The notes beneath the pieces were generated by a model. It saw only the letters and a list, made by a program, of their open reading frames with translations, did not search any database and was not told where the DNA came from. From positions 1-6,163 of the forward strand of contig JAKAMP010000189.1 of NCBI GenBank assembly GCA_021812865.1: a stretch of DNA of 6,163 nt, read 5' to 3'. Every line of letters starts with the position of its first letter. The stretch's first letter is position 1. Below, piece after piece: positions 1-6,163 of the stretch. The stretch is from Bacteroidota bacterium. Its GTDB lineage: Bacteria; Bacteroidota; Bacteroidia; Bacteroidales; JAAYUG01. A program made the position numbers and the translations under genes.

Positions 1-1
1 C

Positions 2-1072
2 GACGAGCATAAAAAACAACCCAAACCTGAAAATTTTCTGGCCGCTCTAATGCGTGGTAAAATTCCGGTTGCTGAAATGAACGTGGATCCGAAACTGGCG
101 GCACAAATGGCTCAGAAGAGCGATATAGCCCTGATCACGATCGGGCGAAATTCGGGAGAAGGACAAGACCGTAAAGCCGAGCCCGGCGATTTTTACCTGA
201 ACGACACCGAAAAGGTCCTGATTAAAAATGTTGCTGAAGCTTTTCATGCCAAAGGGAAAAAGCTGGTGGTGGTGATGAATATCGGAGGGGTAATTGAAAC
301 GGCATCCTGGAAAGACCTTCCCGATGCCATCCTGCTGGCATGGCAGCCGGGCCAGGAAGCTGGCAATTCAATAACCGACATTCTGTCGGGGAAAGTAGAT
401 CCATCCGGTAAACTCGCTGTTACCTTCCCCGTTAATTATTCCGATGAGCCTTCAGCAAAGAACTTCCCGGGCGTTGAACTGGAACCTGAAAACAAACCGC
501 AGGATGGCGAATCCATGGGGTTTGGCCGTTCAAAACCTGCCAAAGTGGTATACGAGGAAGGGATCTATGTTGGCTACAGGTATTTCAATACCTTCGGCGT
601 AAAACCTTCCTACGAATTCGGATATGGACTTTCATACACCAACTTTACCCTGAGTAACCTCAAACTCAGTTCTTCTGCCTTCAATAAATCCCTTACCGCA
701 ACTGTTGTTGTGAAAAATACAGGGAAAGTGGCAGGAAAAGATGTGGTTCAGATGTATTTGTCGGCGCCGGTAAAGAAACTTGACAAGCCCGCTGAGGAAC
801 TGAAGGGATTTGCCAAAACCAAACTGCTTGCTCCGGGAGAGAGCGAAACCCTTACTTTTACCCTGGATGCACGTAGCCTCGCTTCTTTCCATACGGACCT
901 TTCTGCATGGATTGCCGACGCGGGTAAATATACTGTGAAAATCGGCGCTTCATCAATGGATATTAAGCAGTCGGGTACATTTACGCTTGCCAAGGATATG
1001 ACTGTGAAAACCGAATCGAGATCATTGCTTCCGGTAGAAAAAATCAATGAATTGAAATATAATGTAAAATAA
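2..1072 (+). CDS. Glycoside hydrolase family 3 beta-glucosidase-type enzyme, C-terminal part (5' end cut by window edge)
   Basis: The reading frame is open from base 2, so the gene enters from the left; 356 residues and a TAA stop are visible. GH3 enzymes release glucose, xylose or related sugars from the non-reducing end of beta-linked glycosides. The missing N-terminal part should hold the TIM barrel with the nucleophile aspartate. The motif GRNSGEGQDR (bases 146-175) matches the acid/base loop of GH3 enzymes; its Glu at 158-160 is the likely acid/base residue. Further GH3 C-terminal landmarks follow: a WQPGQEAG segment, a GKVDPSGKL segment, VYEEGIYVGYRYF and the YEFGYGLSYT strand before the linker. 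A fibronectin-III-like domain lies at about residues 245-316 (GKDVVQMYLSAP, EELKGF, LAPGESETLTF). From memory the whole region resembles Thermotoga Bgl3B closely, with an extra loop before VYEE. The substrate and export signal cannot be judged because the N-terminus is missing. The family is certain; beta-glucosidase versus another GH3 specificity is inference. Confidence 0.95.
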   Translation, partial: DEHKKQPKPENFLAALMRGKIPVAEMNVDPKLAAQMAQKSDIALITIGRNSGEGQDRKAEPGDFYLNDTEKVLIKNVAEAFHAKGKKLVVVMNIGGVIETASWKDLPDAILLAWQPGQEAGNSITDILSGKVDPSGKLAVTFPVNYSDEPSAKNFPGVELEPENKPQDGESMGFGRSKPAKVVYEEGIYVGYRYFNTFGVKPSYEFGYGLSYTNFTLSNLKLSSSAFNKSLTATVVVKNTGKVAGKDVVQMYLSAPVKKLDKPAEELKGFAKTKLLAPGESETLTFTLDARSLASFHTDLSAWIADAGKYTVKIGASSMDIKQSGTFTLAKDMTVKTESRSLLPVEKINELKYNVK

Positions 1073-1098
1073 CTCTAAAGGGTTTAGATTGGGTGATC

Positions 1099-1155
1099 TC
1101 CGGCGCAGCCTATGTGAGTTTGGTATGAGATGTAAACCTGAATGGCTGCGCCGGA
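1099..1155. repeat. 12-bp perfect inverted repeat with 33-nt spacer
   Basis: TCCGGCGCAGCC at 1099-1110 is the exact reverse complement of GGCTGCGCCGGA at 1144-1155. The stem is GC-rich (10 of 12 pairs) and starts 27 bases after the GH3 stop. No T-run follows directly, so it is not a classical intrinsic terminator in either direction. It could protect the 3' end of the GH3 transcript, form part of a 3'-UTR RNA, or be a protein-binding site; the sequence does not decide between these. Confidence 0.7.
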
Positions 1156-1201
1156 TTATCTGCAAACATCAGCCTTCGAAATACCCTTGCTTTTTTTGTT
1201 G

Positions 1202-1239
1202 CAGCCCCTGGGATCATGCATCCCGGGGGCTGATTTTTT
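1202..1239 (+). terminator. Strong Rho-independent terminator after the GH3 gene
   Basis: The arm 1202-1214 (CAGCCCCTGGGAT) pairs with 1220-1232 (ATCCCGGGGGCTG) over 13 pairs, one of them G-U, around a 5-nt loop. It is followed by A and six T at 1234-1239. The T-run lies on the plus-strand side only; the other side carries A on the minus transcript, so it should end plus-strand transcription. It lies 130 bases beyond the GH3 stop and probably separates that transcript from the kinase operon. Confidence 0.8.
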
Positions 1240-1285
1240 GAATACCAGGTGTTGCAGGGTAACCCGTAACTACGGGTATGCTTTT

Positions 1286-1319
1286 AACCTACCAGTCAGG
1301 TCATACTAGGTTTTTTTTT
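1286..1319 (+). terminator. Possible weak second terminator
   Basis: AACCTA (1286-1291) can pair with TAGGTT (1307-1312) across a 15-nt loop, and nine T occupy 1311-1319. A separate small hairpin, ACCCGT/ACGGGT at 1262-1277 with a 4-nt loop, precedes it. The 6-bp stem is AT-rich and weak, so this may be a backup terminator or chance; the T9 run is the main reason to list it. Confidence 0.3.
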
Positions 1320-1469
1320 GCAATTCCATTCATGAATATCTCATCGTTGAGTAATATTTTTCAAATGGCCAGGGCAGATCAAACGGGCGTTTCCCGAGGA
1401 ACTGGGACCAGCCTATAAGATTCATTCCGGTCATTTCTTATTTTGACTGATGATAATTAAAATTGGGAT

Positions 1470-1477
1470 TATATTTG
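1470..1477 (+). promoter_or_regulatory. Candidate Bacteroidota -7 promoter element for the kinase/regulator operon
   Basis: TATATTTG fits the known Bacteroidota -7 consensus TAnnTTTG exactly. A TTTG that could serve as the -33 element lies at 1442-1445, but the 24-nt gap is longer than the usual 19-21, so the match is incomplete. If used, transcription would begin near 1484 and leave a leader of roughly 90 nt before the TTG at 1572. It lies downstream of the terminator at 1202-1239, as expected for an independent operon. Confidence 0.4.
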
Positions 1478-1571
1478 CCGGGAAAATTTATTTTTCAACC
1501 GATGCGAAAAATATAAAAAGCAGAGCCGACGTTTATGTTGCTGTATAATAATCCATTCTAATAGGTATTAT

Positions 1572-2657
1572 TTGAAAGAAGAATTCACCGATAAAACAGA
1601 AAACCCAAGCCTGATCAAAATACTTGCACATGGTTTGGTATGGGCTTTTCTCCTGCTTTTTCCACTGCCTTATTTTGGAATGAATTCCAGTTATTTCTTG
1701 CAAACTCTGTTGCAGTCGCTTTTGCTTGCCACCCTGTTTTATTTCAACCTTTACTGGCTTATCCCCAGGTATTTATCCAAGAGCAGGGCGCTGCATTATT
1801 TTATTATCCTGTTGGGTGCATCTGCCTTGATTATTGTGATCAGCGAGTCGATCAACATGATGTTTGAACCTGTGATCCCTCAGGTATCCCTTCCTGTCCC
1901 GCCTCCTTATTCACCAGCAGATGCAGGCCCTCTGCTGATGCTTCCCTTCCTTCTTCCTACCATTCTTAAAACCATTCTGGTGGTTGCCATAAGCATTTGT
2001 TTCGCTCTGTTGGATGATTATTTTGAGAGAGATAAACAGAAAACTGAACAGGCAAACAGGAAGCTGAATGACGAACTGGCCATTTTGAAGTTGCAGATCA
2101 ATCCACATTTCTTCTTCAATACACTCAACAGCATATATTTTCTTGCACGGCACAAATCCGATCAGACGGCCGGCGCCGTTCTCAAACTGTCGGATCTCAT
2201 GCGATACATCATATATGACTCTGCCAGGCCGAAGGTTGCATTGACACAGGAACTGGAATACATCAGGAATTACATTCATATCCAGCAACTAAGGCTTCAT
2301 GAGCGAAACCGTGTGAATTACTCTGAGACAGGAGCGTTCGACAATGTCATGATTGAACCCCTCTTGCTTCTGCCTTTTATTGAAAATGCTTTCAAGCACG
2401 GGATTTCTCCGGAGGAAGATACTGTAATTGATATACAGGTAACCCTGAAAGATCATAACGTGCTGCTGCAGGTTGACAATCCGGTAATTTCCGATCAGTC
2501 CCCGGAGAACAAAGGAGGAATAGGACTTGCCAACATCAGGAAAAGGCTTTGTCTTTTATATCCTGGACGGCACGAGCTTGTCGCCGGGGAGAAGGATGGA
2601 AGGTACAGGGTGAACTTAAAAATTCTGATTAGCGATAATGAACTGCATTATTCTTGA
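1572..2657 (+). CDS. LytS/YehU-type membrane sensor histidine kinase (His_kinase family)
   Basis: This 361-residue protein autophosphorylates on histidine and should pass the phosphate to the LytTR regulator encoded directly downstream. The N-terminal half has about four hydrophobic segments (roughly 17-36, 43-63, 74-93 and 119-147) in the inner membrane, with no folded periplasmic sensor domain. A proline-rich loop (about 99-115) lies between the third and fourth. A short helical, charged stretch (about 149-172) leads into the phosphoacceptor motif LQINPHFFFNTLNSI, where H179 is the likely site. The ATP-binding part shows PFIENAFKHG (N box, N272) and GGIGLANIRKRL (G box, 315-326), both typical of the family. 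The start is TTG: the frame is open upstream to a TAA at 1458-1460 but contains no ATG, and the next ATG (residue 37) would remove the first membrane segment. AGG at 1563-1565 is a weak ribosome-binding candidate. The stimulus is unknown. Confidence 0.93.
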   Translation: MKEEFTDKTENPSLIKILAHGLVWAFLLLFPLPYFGMNSSYFLQTLLQSLLLATLFYFNLYWLIPRYLSKSRALHYFIILLGASALIIVISESINMMFEPVIPQVSLPVPPPYSPADAGPLLMLPFLLPTILKTILVVAISICFALLDDYFERDKQKTEQANRKLNDELAILKLQINPHFFFNTLNSIYFLARHKSDQTAGAVLKLSDLMRYIIYDSARPKVALTQELEYIRNYIHIQQLRLHERNRVNYSETGAFDNVMIEPLLLLPFIENAFKHGISPEEDTVIDIQVTLKDHNVLLQVDNPVISDQSPENKGGIGLANIRKRLCLLYPGRHELVAGEKDGRYRVNLKILISDNELHYS

Positions 2658-3387
2658 TGACGAGCCCATGGCGCTGAGTATACTGGAGGAATACATTCAG
2701 GAGATACCCTCGCTCACACTGATCAAAAAGTGTACTTCTGCTTTTGAAGCCTATGATGTGCTGAGGAATTATAAAATAGATCTTATTTTCCTTGATATTC
2801 AGATGCCGCGGATCAATGGAATTCATTTTATCTCAGGGCTCAGCGATAAGCCTATACTCATCTTTACTACTGCTCATTCGGAGTATGCGGTGGAAGCCTT
2901 TGCCCAGAATGCGGTGGATTATCTGCTCAAACCCATTTCGTTTGACCGGTTTTTCAGGGCAGTTACGCGGGCTAACGAATTATATGAATTACGCAACCGG
3001 CAGCTTCAGACAAATGAATTATCCGATCCGCAGGGGTTTGATGACCCGTCAAAAAGGTATATTCTGGTAAAATCAGAATATAAATCAGTAAAGGTCAATA
3101 TCGACGATATTACGTATATTGAAAGCATGAAAGATTATGTAAAGATATTTCTTCAGTCTGCTCCCAAGCCGGTTATCACGCATATTTCCCTGAAAAAGAT
3201 GACGGAGAACCTGCCTTCCAGTTCCTTTGCAAGGATTCATCGTTCGTTTGTGGTTTCACTGAAGCAGATTCAGTCTGTTACGCGAAGCCAGGTATTATGC
3301 ACCAACAGGGCTTTGCCTATTGGAGAAAATTACCGCGAGGTATTTTTGACACGGTTTGAAAATGCTTCCATTCAGGATCAGTCATAG
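2638..3387 (+). CDS. LytTR-family response regulator
   Basis: This 249-residue cytoplasmic DNA-binding regulator should be the partner of the overlapping kinase. A receiver domain spans about 1-118. It has the acidic pair D7/D8, phosphoacceptor D53 in FLDIQMP, conserved T77 or T78 in FTTAHSEYA, and K98 in YLLKPI. A linker (about 119-137) leads to a LytTR DNA-binding domain (about 138-240). Its landmarks are the YIESMKDYVKI segment, SLKKMTENLP and FARIHRSFVVSL, all characteristic of LytTR proteins. The length is usual for the family. The ATG lies within the last codons of the kinase gene, giving a 20-nt overlap and probable translational coupling; no Shine-Dalgarno is evident. The stop overlaps the convergent barrel gene by 10 nt. 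Target promoters cannot be named: LytTR sites are usually paired direct repeats, and none was recognised in this window. Confidence 0.95.
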   Translation: MNCIILDDEPMALSILEEYIQEIPSLTLIKKCTSAFEAYDVLRNYKIDLIFLDIQMPRINGIHFISGLSDKPILIFTTAHSEYAVEAFAQNAVDYLLKPISFDRFFRAVTRANELYELRNRQLQTNELSDPQGFDDPSKRYILVKSEYKSVKVNIDDITYIESMKDYVKIFLQSAPKPVITHISLKKMTENLPSSSFARIHRSFVVSLKQIQSVTRSQVLCTNRALPIGENYREVFLTRFENASIQDQS

Positions 3388-4643
3388 CGCGGACGCGGAG
3401 CCCATCTGTCACGAAGGGTCAGACCAAGCGTAAACCGGATATAATTTTCTTTGATCAGCTGATTAGCGATAGTACCCTGTTGCCCGAATTCTGCTGATAC
3501 GTTAATCTTGCTAAATTGGTTCCTGAGAGGCATACTTAATCCTATGGTCACTGCCGATTCCTTGATCTGTGTTCCCCTCAATACCAGGTATGAATCTTCA
3601 TGTCTAAAGCCGGCACGATATTCAACGGCATTCCAGTACCCGGTGTTGATTCTCCGTTCAGGCGCGAACTCTATGCCAATGTTGTACTGACGACTGTCAG
3701 TAAGTTGTGCCTCTTCATAATGGTAATTGGTTTTCGACCACTGCTGAAATTTGTAATCGACAAATACTTTCAGCTGATCTTTCCAGTAGTAGCCGAGCCC
3801 GATGCCAGCTGCGGCCGGAAGGGTGAAATTGGCATACACGCTTCGGTCGTTCTGAAGAGTATCGGGCGAATCAACCACCAGCTTGTTGGTGCGAACACTC
3901 AATGTCTGGGATGGATTGTAAGTAATACCTGCCAATATGGTGTGCCGCCCGAAGGTTGCCTTATACTGCATGCCGGCATCGTATGTGAAATTGCTGAAAT
4001 AGTTGCTGTTGACTATATTCATGCCATTGTAACGGATGGATGGGTAAGTGATCTGTTCATTTTGTTTAAGGCTTCCGAAAAGGTAAGAAGCATTGATGCC
4101 AATGGAGAAGTTTTTGAATGGACTGAAAGCATTGCCGATATAGGCTCGGTTGATACTCCCCGACCCGCTAATGTTTGATTGATAGGTGTCGTTATACCCG
4201 TTGGTGGTGTAAGTGTTGACAATGGAGTATCCCCTGGTGCTGAAAGGGGCAAGTCCGCCGGCTATTCCCCACCATTTGGTAATTTTGAATCCCATCGCAA
4301 TATACCTAACGCTGGCGCCCAGTTTGTCCAGACTTGTGCCCTGTGACTGGAGGGAGGAATATTTCCCGAATGCACCCACCTCAAAGATGAAGGAAGTACT
4401 GTCTATACCGTAAAATGATGCCGGATTAATGGTGTTCAAGTATCTTTCAGATGGAAGGGCAATCCCGGCTGATCCCATACCGAAGTTTTCGCTGATTCCA
4501 TTGTTTTCCAGAAGTCCAAGTCCATAAGCGGAATAGGCAGAAAAGGTATAATTCTGGGCGCCAGCATTGCCGGCAATAAAAAGCAATGAGAGCGCCAAGC
4601 CAATCCAGAGTTGGGAATATATGATTTTCGATAATCTATTCAT
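3378..4643 (-). CDS. Secreted outer membrane beta-barrel protein, function unknown
   Basis: This 421-residue protein begins with a clear Sec signal peptide: basic start, hydrophobic core at about 12-24, and likely cleavage after A29 in NAGA|QNYT. The mature part has alternating polar and aromatic/hydrophobic residues typical of antiparallel strands, many Gly/Tyr/Asn turns and almost no Cys. It resembles Bacteroidota barrels of the FadL/OmpP1/PorV kind, for example in the early FGMGSAGIALPSE segment followed by an NPASF motif. The last strand (IRFTLGLTLRDRW) is followed by the short basic tail APRPRYD. Its start codon overlaps the end of the upstream lipoprotein gene (ATGAATAG), so the two are probably translated together. 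Its end overlaps the regulator gene on the other strand. A transport role for hydrophobic compounds would fit FadL, but substrate and function are not shown by the sequence. The outer membrane location is well supported; the exact family is inference. Confidence 0.85.
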   Translation of the reverse strand: MNRLSKIIYSQLWIGLALSLLFIAGNAGAQNYTFSAYSAYGLGLLENNGISENFGMGSAGIALPSERYLNTINPASFYGIDSTSFIFEVGAFGKYSSLQSQGTSLDKLGASVRYIAMGFKITKWWGIAGGLAPFSTRGYSIVNTYTTNGYNDTYQSNISGSGSINRAYIGNAFSPFKNFSIGINASYLFGSLKQNEQITYPSIRYNGMNIVNSNYFSNFTYDAGMQYKATFGRHTILAGITYNPSQTLSVRTNKLVVDSPDTLQNDRSVYANFTLPAAAGIGLGYYWKDQLKVFVDYKFQQWSKTNYHYEEAQLTDSRQYNIGIEFAPERRINTGYWNAVEYRAGFRHEDSYLVLRGTQIKESAVTIGLSMPLRNQFSKINVSAEFGQQGTIANQLIKENYIRFTLGLTLRDRWAPRPRYD

Positions 4644-5982
4644 AGTGTAACAGGTATAGTTTTAGCTGTGCCTTCTGCGTTGGATGTTCGCCGTCACCAA
4701 GTACCAGGCGGTTTACCGAACTGTTGAAGTTGGGCGTAAGGTAAAAAAACATAAGGCCTGTTTTCCCGGTATAATAATTATTTGCGAGTTGTTCTTTGAC
4801 AAAAGGCGTAATATTAAAGATATAATAGGTTCCTTCATTATATACAGGATCAGTATACATCAGCGCACCATACAATGTGGCACCTGTGCTTGGATCAATA
4901 TAGGTTCTGATCAGCTGGTTTTCGTTGTTGCAACTATAATAGCCGATGGTAATGGGCATGAGTGAACGGTTGTAAGTGTTAATCACCGGCTTCAGCAGCA
5001 ATTCTGCCCGTAAAATCACTGTGTGATCCAACTCCAGAACTTTACCCAGGTTTGGGATTTTGAGTGCAGGCACTAATCCTGTTCCTCCCTGAAGGTAAAC
5101 CTCATGATTGGTAAGAGTGGATGGAATGGATTTATCCTGTGATACCAGTCCGCTTAGATTGGTTCCTGAACGATCGTGTGTAATCCTTGTAAAATGATAA
5201 GTGCCTGTTTCTGCGGCAAAGTCGAAATGTTTTGTTACCTGTTCTTCCAGGTTTGTATGGGCATACATCCGTATCGTCAGAACAGAATCAGACATTTCAT
5301 ATCCCACTATTGCTCCCTGTGGTCCTCCGGTTGGCATGACAAGTAATCCTTTGAAATATTCGAGAAATTTGTCGATGCTGGTGAGGTTCTCATTTTTTTC
5401 AAGCATCAAATCAAAAAGCGTTTGCCCTAAACTCTGGTTGAGTCTGATCTCGATCTTACTATGGCTTTTGGGCTGAGGTTTGAAATTGATCACTCCCAAT
5501 GGATTTTCAAGATAAGCCATGAGAGAGGAAGTGTTGTAATATTCCTCCCCGGAGGCCAGTGTGAGCCCCTCTGCCAACTGGTATACCGTTAATTGCTGGG
5601 TAACATTGGTGTCGCCATAATAATAGCCATTCGGCTTCAGGATCAAGGTCAACGAGTCAAAAACATCTTTTGAACCCACAGTGGCTGAGGGCAGCAAAAC
5701 TCTGAAATAGCTTTGTGCCTGTACTTTACCCAGCCGATCATCTGTATATTGTCCCATCAGAATGGTGTCCCTTCCAGTCGTAACCAGAGAATCGATCTGA
5801 ACCGTTGACATGCTCAGGCTAAAGGTGTCTATAATACTGATCTGCATTTCGCTCTTGATCAGGTCTTTTCCCCCTGAGAACTGTAAATCCTGAGTCTTGT
5901 TGGAACAGGAAAATACCAAACCTGCAACCATGATCAGAACCATGAATTGAGTAAAGGAGCGATATACTTTAGATAAATGCAT
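4636..5982 (-). CDS. DUF4270-type outer membrane lipoprotein
   Basis: This Bacteroidota-specific lipoprotein has no known function. Starting at the ATG at 5982 it has 448 residues: a short basic start, a hydrophobic core (MVLIMVAGLVF) and a lipobox ending at C26, followed by SNKTQD. An ATG at 6048 would add 22 phenylalanine-rich residues ahead of the signal peptide, which is unusual, so 5982 is preferred. The mature protein is rich in beta strands. Segments I associate with DUF4270 are an early stretch on DTILMGQYTDDRLGKVQAQSY, a FKGLLVMPTGG segment (about 210-220), YHFTRITHDRSGT (about 262-274), VYLQGGTG (295-302) and IPNL (309-312). It lacks enzyme motifs that I can recognise. It is first in an apparent two-gene operon with the barrel gene, overlapping it by 8 nt. 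The lipoprotein call is strong; the DUF4270 assignment is from remembered family patterns, not a search. Confidence 0.85.
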   Translation of the reverse strand: MHLSKVYRSFTQFMVLIMVAGLVFSCSNKTQDLQFSGGKDLIKSEMQISIIDTFSLSMSTVQIDSLVTTGRDTILMGQYTDDRLGKVQAQSYFRVLLPSATVGSKDVFDSLTLILKPNGYYYGDTNVTQQLTVYQLAEGLTLASGEEYYNTSSLMAYLENPLGVINFKPQPKSHSKIEIRLNQSLGQTLFDLMLEKNENLTSIDKFLEYFKGLLVMPTGGPQGAIVGYEMSDSVLTIRMYAHTNLEEQVTKHFDFAAETGTYHFTRITHDRSGTNLSGLVSQDKSIPSTLTNHEVYLQGGTGLVPALKIPNLGKVLELDHTVILRAELLLKPVINTYNRSLMPITIGYYSCNNENQLIRTYIDPSTGATLYGALMYTDPVYNEGTYYIFNITPFVKEQLANNYYTGKTGLMFFYLTPNFNSSVNRLVLGDGEHPTQKAQLKLYLLHYE

Positions 5983-6082
5983 AACAAGCCAGATTAAGAT
6001 TTTCAAAAAAAACCTTTTTTCCTGAAATTCGAATATGAAATCGACCATCTGCCAAAATCCGGGTTCATAAGGAAGTTTTTAC

Positions 6083-6116
6083 CAAAATCATGGGGAAAAA
6101 GAACAGTTAGTCAAAA
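6083..6116 (-). promoter_or_regulatory. Candidate promoter for the lipoprotein/barrel operon
   Basis: Read on the minus strand, TTTTG (6116-6112) could be the -33 element. After a 21-nt gap, TGATTTTG (6090-6083) matches the Bacteroidota -7 consensus TAnnTTTG at all but one fixed position. Transcription would begin near 6076, leaving about 94 nt of leader to the preferred ATG at 5982 or 28 nt to the ATG at 6048. The spacing is right but the -7 has a mismatch in its second base. Confidence 0.35.
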
Positions 6117-6117
6117 G

Positions 6118-6163
6118 ATGGACGAAAAACAGACCCTCGTCTATAATTTCAAGCTATTCGTCG
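6118..6163 (+). CDS. Possible start of a divergent gene, cut by the right edge
   Basis: An ATG at 6118 opens a frame of 15 sense codons (MDEKQTLVYNFKLFV) that stays open to the window edge. On the minus strand all three frames meet a stop within about 25 bases of the edge (or soon after), so no gene enters far from that side. Divergent arrangement with the lipoprotein gene would leave a 135-base shared promoter region. The stretch is too short to name a family and could be chance. Confidence 0.35.
   Translation, partial: MDEKQTLVYNFKLFV

Larger units (their letters stand above)
1073..1571. other. Non-coding spacer between GH3 gene and kinase gene
   Basis: About 500 bases contain no convincing coding frame on either strand. 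The first half is rich in secondary structure: a 12-bp inverted repeat at 1099-1155, an intrinsic terminator at 1202-1239 and a weaker T-tailed hairpin near 1286-1319. The second half, 1320-1571, is AT-rich and holds a candidate -7 promoter element for the kinase at 1470-1477. A small palindrome, ATTCATGAAT, sits at 1328-1337. No tRNA or recognisable riboswitch was seen. Confidence 0.75.

Noticed and set aside
980..1072. About 30-residue tail after the GH3 fibronectin-III-like domain
   Set aside because: From memory many Bacteroidota GH3 enzymes carry a similar short tail after this domain, so it is not treated as unusual.
1328..1337. 10-bp palindrome ATTCATGAAT as an operator
   Set aside because: A single AT-rich palindrome of this size is common by chance, has no second copy nearby, and LytTR proteins usually bind direct repeats.
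1911..2288. A 125-codon minus-strand open frame inside the kinase gene
   Set aside because: It is antisense to the conserved phosphoacceptor region of the kinase; no family features are seen, so it is taken as a shadow frame.
2..3387. GH3 gene plus regulator as a polysaccharide utilisation locus
   Set aside because: No SusC/SusD pair, no hybrid two-component or ECF sigma/anti-sigma regulator is visible, and a strong terminator separates the GH3 gene from the kinase. The lipoprotein/barrel pair does not look like SusD/SusC: the barrel is too short at 421 residues and lacks a plug or TonB-box region.
3600..4178. A 192-codon plus-strand open frame antisense to the barrel gene
   Set aside because: It lies wholly inside a well-supported signal-peptide-bearing gene, shows no recognisable domain, and its composition is what a mirrored reading of that gene would give.
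1..6163. The window begins with CGACGA and ends with its reverse complement TCGTCG
   Set aside because: Six bases is too short to support terminal inverted repeats; the match stops at the seventh base, no transposase is present, and the window cuts through at least one gene.

Overview
The window looks like a piece of a Bacteroidota chromosome, probably an environmental Bacteroidales or Marinilabiliales-type relative; the genus cannot be told from this sequence. The reasons are a DUF4270-type lipoprotein, a LytS/LytTR-type two-component pair of the kind common in this phylum, weak or absent Shine-Dalgarno sites, a TTG start, and candidate promoters resembling the Bacteroidota TAnnTTTG -7 element. 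There are four well-supported genes, one of them cut by the left edge, plus a possible gene start at the right edge.

Layout. Bases 2-1072 (+) are the C-terminal half of a glycoside hydrolase family 3 beta-glucosidase-type enzyme, with its acid/base glutamate and fibronectin-III-like domain. Bases 1073-1571 are non-coding. They hold a 12-bp inverted repeat, a strong intrinsic terminator, a weaker hairpin followed by nine T, and a candidate promoter. Bases 1572-2657 and 2638-3387 (+) are a membrane histidine kinase and its LytTR response regulator, overlapping by 20 nt. On the minus strand, a DUF4270 lipoprotein (4636-5982) is followed by a secreted beta-barrel outer membrane protein (3378-4643), overlapping by 8 nt. 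The barrel gene and the regulator gene converge and overlap by 10 nt. Bases 5983-6117 form a probable promoter region, and 6118 onward may begin a divergent gene that runs off the edge.

How the parts relate. The kinase and regulator almost certainly act together as one phosphorelay; its target genes are not visible. The lipoprotein and barrel overlap, share a strand and are both predicted to reach the outer membrane, so they may work together at the cell surface; neither has a function I can assign. The GH3 enzyme appears transcriptionally separated from the kinase by the terminator, so a regulatory link between them is not supported beyond adjacency. No mobile element, CRISPR array, tRNA or rRNA was seen. 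The least explained parts are the lipoprotein/barrel pair and the structured spacer after the GH3 gene.
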